DNA of 57,239 nucleotides from Nitrospiraceae bacterium (lineage in GTDB: Bacteria; Nitrospirota; Thermodesulfovibrionia; Thermodesulfovibrionales; UBA1546): contig QZJQ01000012.1 in NCBI GenBank assembly GCA_003599795.1, positions 1 to 57,239 on the forward strand, read 5' to 3'. The position numbers were made by a program, and so were the translations under genes. A model generated the notes under the pieces. It was given only the letters and a program-made list of their open reading frames with translations, was not told the DNA's origin and did not search any database. This document shows, in pieces, positions 52,662 to 57,239 of this stretch; position 1 is the stretch's first letter, and every line of letters starts with the position of its first letter.

Positions 52662-53507
52662 TCAGGACTTTTTTAAAAGCATAGACCCCTTAGAAAGTCC
52701 CAGTTCTTTTGAAACTGCGTCGCATTTGGACTGAAAGAGGAAGAATATTCTTTTTTGAGAGCGCATTAGCGTCTCGAAATTCCCCTGTCCTTTGCTGATA
52801 ATAAGGGAGGCGTTTGCAAAATCGCTCTGGAATTTTTCTGATGTCCATTCCAGTATTGTTCCTACGGCATCAGAACCGTTGTCTGTGACACGGCAGATTT
52901 CCGCCAGGCGGGTTTCATGCGCGTCCTGCATGGTGGAATCATTTATAACGTCAGAGCCTTTTACAACTGCGGTTATTTCTTTGCCGAGAGAAACAAGGGT
53001 TTCTATAAGAATCCTGTCAAAGACTATTTCGCCTGAGTTGTCAAGCAGATAAAGGATGCTGTTATGTTTCTTAATCTCATCCTTAAATGCCGGATAATCG
53101 TCTACGGTTATAGGGCCTCTCAATGCCTTTTCTACTGTTCCTTCAATGTCAACTGAAGTGAAGATGCCGAAGTCAATAACGTTGCCGGCTATTGCGAGCC
53201 TTGACGCTGTCCACAGGGGATCAGGGCTTTCCTCAGAGCGTTTTTTTAAAAAAGGGTAGAGCTTTAAAGCAATCTGATTGTATTCTGCTTTTATGTCTTT
53301 AAACGGGTCTTTGCCCAGAAGATTCCGTATTTCTCTGTGAAGAATGGTAGTTGTATGGGCAGGAGTCTTTGAGGTGTCAGCTTCTCCGATAGCTGAGGCT
53401 ATTTTCTTGAGGACATATTCTCTTTTTTCATTGTCTTTTGTCCCGAGCCTTGCCGCAATTATAGCCTGCCTGAGAAAACAGGGATAACAGTCCAGATTAA
53501 CCTTCAT
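52662..53507 (-). CDS. DUF89 (ARMT1-like) metal-dependent phosphatase
   Basis: A 281-aa protein of the DUF89 family, whose studied members are metal-dependent damage-control phosphatases on phosphometabolites. Features: the N-terminal MKVNLDCYPCFLRQA Cys pair of the prokaryotic subfamily, AIAGNVIDFG (Asn and Asp metal ligands), LYLLDNSGEIVFD and the SKGQGNFE stretch. Its start overlaps the purE stop by eleven bases, so the two are co-translated; a role in clearing side products of purine synthesis is possible but unproven. Confidence 0.87.
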   Translation of the reverse strand: MKVNLDCYPCFLRQAIIAARLGTKDNEKREYVLKKIASAIGEADTSKTPAHTTTILHREIRNLLGKDPFKDIKAEYNQIALKLYPFLKKRSEESPDPLWTASRLAIAGNVIDFGIFTSVDIEGTVEKALRGPITVDDYPAFKDEIKKHNSILYLLDNSGEIVFDRILIETLVSLGKEITAVVKGSDVINDSTMQDAHETRLAEICRVTDNGSDAVGTILEWTSEKFQSDFANASLIISKGQGNFETLMRSQKRIFFLFQSKCDAVSKELGLSKGSMLLKKS

Positions 53508-54018
53508 TATTTCCCTTGACCCCTCGCCCCCTGTTTATTGCCATTGCCTTCTTCTCAACGTCATGCGACATCTTCTTTTTATAATCCTTTAACTTTTTCA
53601 CAATCTTTGCATCTTTTCTGCCGATAATCTCTGCGGCAAAGATTGCCGCATTCTTTGCGCCTGCTTTTCCAACCGCCATCGTTGCAACGGGAATCCCGGG
53701 AGGCATCTGCACTGTGGAAAACAGGGCGTCAAAGCCCTGAAGAGGCGATGAATTAATGGGCACGCCTATCACGGGCAGTATTGTGTGTGCTGCAATAACT
53801 CCTGCAAGGTGCGCGGCTGCGCCGGCTCCTGCAATGATTACTTCAACTCCCCTTTTCTCTGCATCTCTTGCAAGTTTTGATGCCCTCTCAGGCGAACGAT
53901 GCGCTGACGCTATTGTTGTTTCAAAAGAGATGCCGAACGCTTTCAATATCTTTTCTGTTTCCTCCATAACAGGCAAATCCGAATCGCTTCCCATAATTAT
54001 CAGAACCTTTGTCTTCAT
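53497..54018 (-). CDS. purE: N5-carboxyaminoimidazole ribonucleotide mutase
   Basis: Class I PurE, converts N5-CAIR to CAIR in purine synthesis. Visible motifs are IIMGSDSDLPVM, ASAHRSPERA, GAGAAAHLAGVIAAHT and GVPINSSPLQGFDALFSTVQMPPGIPVATMA (quoted as GVPINSSPLQG and QMPPGIPVATMA). I start at the ATG at 54018, preceded by GGAGG; a longer frame adds twelve atypical residues. Length is 173 aa including a lysine-rich C-terminal extension. PurK is not in the window. Upstream is purD after a repeat spacer. Confidence 0.96.
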   Translation of the reverse strand: MKTKVLIIMGSDSDLPVMEETEKILKAFGISFETTIASAHRSPERASKLARDAEKRGVEVIIAGAGAAAHLAGVIAAHTILPVIGVPINSSPLQGFDALFSTVQMPPGIPVATMAVGKAGAKNAAIFAAEIIGRKDAKIVKKLKDYKKKMSHDVEKKAMAINRGRGVKGNNEG

Positions 54019-54038
54019 ATCTCCACCTCCATTAAGTC

Positions 54039-54102
54039 GTGATACAGGATACATGATTCAGGATAAAAAATCAGGCATCATGCATCGTGCATCTTGCATT
54101 TG
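54039..54102. repeat. ATGATTCAGGATA word-repeat spacer, extending over the purD end
   Basis: GATACAGGATACATGATTCAGGATAAAAAATC then GCATCATGCATCGTGCATCTTGCAT; the two halves are approximate inverse complements. The last codons of purD (KCKMHDA and stop at 54078) lie inside the right half. Confidence 0.6.
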
Positions 54103-55370
54103 TTTATCGCCCTGTCTGCGATGTCTTTTCTGAATTGCATCCCCTTAAAATGAATCTTTTCTATTGCACTATATGCCTTGGCCTTTGCGTCAGATATATT
54201 TTTACCGAGCGCTGTTACTCCGAGAACCCTTCCGCCTGATGTCACAACTTTATTGCCGTTAAATGATGTGCCTGAGTGAAAGACAAAGACGTCCTCCATT
54301 TTTTTGACGTCATTGAGGCCTTCTATTACCCTGCCTTTTTCATATGCGCCGGGATAGCCCTTTGACGCTATTACAACACAGACCGAATGCTCCTGCTTCC
54401 ATTCAAGGCTGATGCCTGATAGCTTTTCATCTGCTATGGCAAGGGCAATGTCTATAAGGTCTGTTTTAAGTCTTGCAAGAACAGGCTGTGTTTCAGGGTC
54501 GCCAAGCCTGCAGTTAAACTCCAGAGCGTAGGGTTTATTTTCATGTATCATAAGCCCTGCGTAGAGTATCCCTTTATATTTTATTCCTTCGGACTGCAAA
54601 CCCTTTATTGCAGGGCGCATTACCTTGTCCATCACTATTGCTTCAAGCTCAGGAGTAATCACAGGTGCAGGGCTGTACGCTCCCATGCCGCCTGTATTAG
54701 GCCCCTTATCTCCGTCAAAAATCCGCTTGTGATCCTGAGAACTTACCATTGGAAGTATTGTCTTCCCGTCAGTGAATGCCATAAAAGAAGCCTCTTCGCC
54801 CTTAATGCATTCTTCAACAAGCACTTTGTTGCCTGCATCGCCAAAGGCCCGGTCTTTCATCATAAGTTTAAGCCCTGCTATTGCCTCATCAACAGTTTCC
54901 GCTACTATAACGCCTTTGCCTGCTGCAAGGCCGTCAGCCTTGATGACGATGGGGGCTCCTTTCATACGCACATAGTCTTCGGCATGAAGATAGGAAGTAA
55001 ATACCTTATACTCTGCTGTTGGTATCCCGCAGCGCCTCATAAGGTCCTTTGCAAATACCTTGCTGCCTTCAAGCTGCGCCGCTTTTTTGTCAGGCCCTAC
55101 TATCTTTCTGCCGTTTTTCTCAAATACATCAACTATGCCGCTTGATAACGGCGCCTCAGGGCCAACGATTGTCAGGTCAATTCCCTCATATCTCGCGAAA
55201 TCAACAAGAGCTTCAAAATTATTATCATTATTAAAGCTTATGCATTCCGCCAGCTCGGAGATGCCGGCGTTGCCCGGGCAGCAGAATATTTTTTCTGCAT
55301 GTCTGCTCTGGGAAAGCTTCCAGACAATGGCGTGCTCCCTGCCGCCTCCGCCGATAACAAGAATCTTCAT
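54078..55370 (-). CDS. purD: Phosphoribosylamine-glycine ligase (GAR synthetase)
   Basis: ATP-grasp enzyme for the second step of purine synthesis. Motifs: MKILVIGGGGREHAIVWKL at the start, GPEAPLSSGIVD, VIKADGLAAGKGVI (nucleotide loop), GGMGAYSPAPV and LEFNCRLGDPETQPVL (metal binding). Length of 430 aa is normal. The C-terminal residues (KCKMHDA) are encoded in a word-repeat, so the natural end was probably replaced. ATG at 55370. A second repeat spacer separates it from the IMP cyclohydrolase gene. Confidence 0.97.
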   Translation of the reverse strand: MKILVIGGGGREHAIVWKLSQSRHAEKIFCCPGNAGISELAECISFNNDNNFEALVDFARYEGIDLTIVGPEAPLSSGIVDVFEKNGRKIVGPDKKAAQLEGSKVFAKDLMRRCGIPTAEYKVFTSYLHAEDYVRMKGAPIVIKADGLAAGKGVIVAETVDEAIAGLKLMMKDRAFGDAGNKVLVEECIKGEEASFMAFTDGKTILPMVSSQDHKRIFDGDKGPNTGGMGAYSPAPVITPELEAIVMDKVMRPAIKGLQSEGIKYKGILYAGLMIHENKPYALEFNCRLGDPETQPVLARLKTDLIDIALAIADEKLSGISLEWKQEHSVCVVIASKGYPGAYEKGRVIEGLNDVKKMEDVFVFHSGTSFNGNKVVTSGGRVLGVTALGKNISDAKAKAYSAIEKIHFKGMQFRKDIADRAINKCKMHDA

Positions 55371-55381
55371 TCATTCCTCCC

Positions 55382-55443
55382 TAAAATTAGATTCAAGATT
55401 CATGATTCATGATGCCTGATTTTTTATCCTGAATCATGTATCA
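55382..55443. repeat. ATTCATGATGCCTGA word-repeat spacer, reaching the IMPCH stop
   Basis: ATTAGATTCAAGATTCATGATTCATGATGCCTG then TTTTTTATCCTGAATCATGTATCA, inverted halves around a T-run. It repeats the words of 54039-54102 and 13804-13835. The stop codon of the IMP cyclohydrolase gene (55443-55441) lies in it. Confidence 0.6.
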
Positions 55444-56040
55444 TTTATTCTCTGCCTTTGTTAAGTAATCGGCTATTGCATTGTCATACCTTGATGTAAG
55501 CCTGAAGACCTTTTTTGCAAGTTCAAACCGTGTTTTATAACTGAGGTCTCCTTTAAGCTCTTTCATCTCCTTGATGATGCCGTCATAGTCATTATAGTCA
55601 GTCACCACTGCAACATCTTTAAAATTTTTTGATGCAGAGCGAAGCATTGTCGGGCCGCCTATATCTATATTTTCTATTGCCTCTGCAAAGGTGACGTCAG
55701 GTTTTGCCACAGTCTCTTCAAAGGGATAAAGGTTAACGACAATCATGTCTATCAGCTCTATGCCGTATTCCTTTATATCCTCCATATCTTGCGGGTGGTC
55801 CCTTCTTGAGAGAAGGCCGCCGTGAATTTTCGGGTGAAGCGTTTTCAGCCTGCCGTCAAGCATCTCAGGAAACCCTGTGTAATCAGAAACATCCTTTACG
55901 GGAACGCCTGCTTCACGCAGTGCCTTTGCGGTGCCTCCTGTTGACAGCACCTCAACACCCAAAGAATGAAGCGCCTTTGCAAATTCAGCAAGGCCTTTTT
56001 TGTTTGATACGCTTACAACTGCTCTTTTTATTTTCGGCAT
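55441..56040 (-). CDS. purH: Stand-alone IMP cyclohydrolase domain (N-terminal half of PurH)
   Basis: A 199-aa protein with the MGS-like fold of Pur[76 protein letters not shown] and a final helix with [11 protein letters not shown]. Usual bacterial PurH is about 510-530 aa, with AICAR transformylase making up the C-terminal two thirds. Here the frame stops at the end of the first domain, in a word-repeat spacer, and no transformylase remnant follows before purD. Split forms are known in archaea. It closes the ring to IMP if an AICAR transformylase (PurH part or PurP) exists elsewhere. Confidence 0.88.
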   Translation of the reverse strand: MPKIKRAVVSVSNKKGLAEFAKALHSLGVEVLSTGGTAKALREAGVPVKDVSDYTGFPEMLDGRLKTLHPKIHGGLLSRRDHPQDMEDIKEYGIELIDMIVVNLYPFEETVAKPDVTFAEAIENIDIGGPTMLRSASKNFKDVAVVTDYNDYDGIIKEMKELKGDLSYKTRFELAKKVFRLTSRYDNAIADYLTKAENK

Positions 56041-56071
56041 TTAATCCCCCCATAATTTTAAATTTTTCATT

Positions 56072-56764
56072 TTAAATTCTCTTGACATATCCGTCGTCTA
56101 TAAGGCTTGTGTGCCTGCTGTCTCCTATTATCACATGGTCCAGAACCTTTATGCCTACAATCTCGCCTGTCTGCATAAGCCTCTCGGTTATGGCTATGTC
56201 CTCACGGCTTGGCGCAGGGTCTCCGCTTGGATGGTTATGTATAAAGATAACAGACGCTGCAGACTCCTTTATTGCGCTCTTAAACGCCTCCCTCGGATGA
56301 ATGAGAGAATTTGTAAGCGTCCCCTCTGAAACCTTGCTGTTCATGAATATCCTGTTTTTTGCATCAAGCATAGCGCAAAAAAGAATTTCTTTTTTGAAAT
56401 CTCTGACAAGGGGGTAATAATAGGAATACACATCATTGCTTGAAGAAAACACAGGGCCTTTTGAATCGCGCTCCATAAAAAGTCTCCTGCCTAACTCAAA
56501 TGCAGCCTTAATCTGCGCTGCCTTTGCATGGCCCATTCCCTTAAAGGAAGCAAGTTCCTTTATTGATGCGTTTTCAATATTTTTAAGGTTCTTAAAAAAA
56601 TCCAGCATTTCCATCGCGAGATCCATTGCGCTCTTTCCGCCTCCGCCTGTCCTCAGTATGATGGCAAGAAGCTGGGCAGCGGAAAGATTAGCGGCTCCAA
56701 GACTGAGAAGCCTTTCTCTCGGTCTTTCATCTTCGGGCCAGTCCTTTATGCTTTTGTATGACAT
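56072..56764 (-). CDS. radC: RadC family protein (JAB/MPN domain)
   Basis: Features: an N-terminal helix-hairpin-helix region (SAAQLLAIILRTGGGGKSA, FKGMGHAKAAQIKAAFELG; quoted as RTGGGGKS and KGMGHAKAAQ), then the JAMM metal motif IFIHNHPSGDPAPSREDI near residue 175. Family members are conserved, but their role is unsettled despite the name. I start at MSYKSIKDWP (56764), the usual N-terminus; a longer frame begins at 56812. Length is 230 aa. It lies upstream of the IMP cyclohydrolase gene on the same strand. Confidence 0.93.
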   Translation of the reverse strand: MSYKSIKDWPEDERPRERLLSLGAANLSAAQLLAIILRTGGGGKSAMDLAMEMLDFFKNLKNIENASIKELASFKGMGHAKAAQIKAAFELGRRLFMERDSKGPVFSSSNDVYSYYYPLVRDFKKEILFCAMLDAKNRIFMNSKVSEGTLTNSLIHPREAFKSAIKESAASVIFIHNHPSGDPAPSREDIAITERLMQTGEIVGIKVLDHVIIGDSRHTSLIDDGYVKRI

Positions 56765-56835
56765 AAGATTGAGGATTCTAACATCTTCACGCCTATTTTT
56801 CCAGCACATCAAATGCTATGTGTGTATTGAAGACT

Positions 56836-57239
56836 TTACTTCTTTGTGTCTTTGATTGAGACAACATCATCTCTGGGGATACAGAGCTTGCCGTAAGATT
56901 CATTTGTGCAGTAATTGTCGCCTTCCTCAAAGTAATCTCTCCAGAACAGAATGCTGCCGTTTTTCATCCGGACTGTGATATTGCGCGGAGACTTGTCCTG
57001 AATAACCGGCTTGTCAGAAGGATCTCCGAATTGCTTCTGGTATATATTTTTTATCTTGGCAAAAGCATCAAGCGCATAAGGAATAACCTTGTCTTTATAA
57101 GACGGGAACATAAATACGCCGGCTATTATAGAAACGGCAAGCGCCAAAAAAATTATGCAGCTGCAGCCTCCCCGCCTTCTTGGCATTGTAGCCCTGACAG
57201 GCTTAGCAGGCTTTTCTTTTATAGGTTCAATTGGACTTA
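56836..57239 (-). CDS. Membrane protein of unknown function, 5' end outside window
   Basis: The frame is open to the window edge. A Pro/Lys-rich cytoplasmic stretch (EPIKEKPAKPVRATMPRRRGG) precedes a hydrophobic helix (about CIIFLALAVSIIAGVFMF), followed by a roughly 80-residue soluble domain with RNITVRMKNGSILFWRDYFEEG and a Cys pair, ending in DDVVSIKDTKK. An ATG at 57186 is possible, but the open Pro-rich upstream part suggests a longer protein, perhaps with an N-terminal zinc ribbon. I do not recognise the family. Confidence 0.6.
   Translation of the reverse strand, partial: SPIEPIKEKPAKPVRATMPRRRGGCSCIIFLALAVSIIAGVFMFPSYKDKVIPYALDAFAKIKNIYQKQFGDPSDKPVIQDKSPRNITVRMKNGSILFWRDYFEEGDNYCTNESYGKLCIPRDDVVSIKDTKK

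Noticed and set aside
54039-55443. CRISPR array or tandem satellite in the purD region
   Set aside because: Units are 7-13 bases with no regular spacers, and they follow the word-repeat pattern seen elsewhere.

Overview
The window is a dense stretch of bacterial chromosome with about 53 protein genes, most of them core metabolism and information processing. No rRNA, tRNA, CRISPR array or insertion-sequence transposase was recognised. Gene content points to an anaerobic, redox-versatile Gram-negative bacterium: periplasmic c-type heme sensors, an arsenate/polysulfide-type molybdoenzyme, a PPi-type phosphofructokinase, sigma-54 control, large c-di-GMP proteins and a probable selenoprotein. My best guess is Nitrospirota (Thermodesulfovibrionia-like). 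That is inference from gene content; no marker was searched.

Layout. 1-839: a DsbC-like thiol-disulfide protein with an in-frame TGA exactly at the first catalytic cysteine and a bacterial SECIS-like hairpin after it; it runs off the left edge. 1111-12647: murA, rpsU, ROK glucokinase, lepB, riboflavin genes (ribE, ribBA), accA, dnaE, purF. 12648-18956: ribH-nusB-purB-purL on the minus strand. 19071-24118: a DgkA-PAP2 fusion, then a giant hybrid histidine kinase with an HD-GYP response regulator. 24241-32779: PPi-PFK, DUF72, recN, orphan ferredoxin, HU, the S6-SSB-S18 operon followed by two DUF507 genes, a GGDEF protein and an HNH protein. 32782-40473: a minus-strand molybdoenzyme locus (ArrA-like catalytic subunit, ArrB-like ferredoxin, TorD chaperone, multi-cluster ferredoxin, FmdE, an unknown small protein, ModE-type regulator, MoeA-like protein) with a sigma-54 promoter and ModE-like sites. 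41215-47458: three co-oriented sensors (heme methyl-accepting protein; RegB-like diguanylate cyclase; heme HD-GYP phosphodiesterase). 47518-52087: a PhnD-like binding protein, histidine kinase and NtrC-type regulator operon. 52300-57239: an RRM protein with an attenuator-like leader, DUF89, purE, purD, a stand-alone IMP cyclohydrolase, radC and a partial membrane protein.

How it fits together. Purine genes are scattered over the window (purF, purL, purB, purE, purD, IMPCH). The right half is dominated by redox sensing and c-di-GMP signalling beside a respiratory molybdoenzyme. A second layer of structure runs through the window: clusters of 7-8 base words repeated in tandem, usually with an inverted partner. 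They lie in many spacers, extend over gene ends, and are inserted in frame inside purL (four places) and the moeA-like gene (two places). Separately there are short CCCGAG/CTCGGG hairpins and two longer palindromic elements.

The most notable signals are the selenocysteine DsbC-like protein, the word-repeat elements inside coding genes, and the RegB-like quinone-motif/Cys-Trp-rich c-di-GMP sensors.
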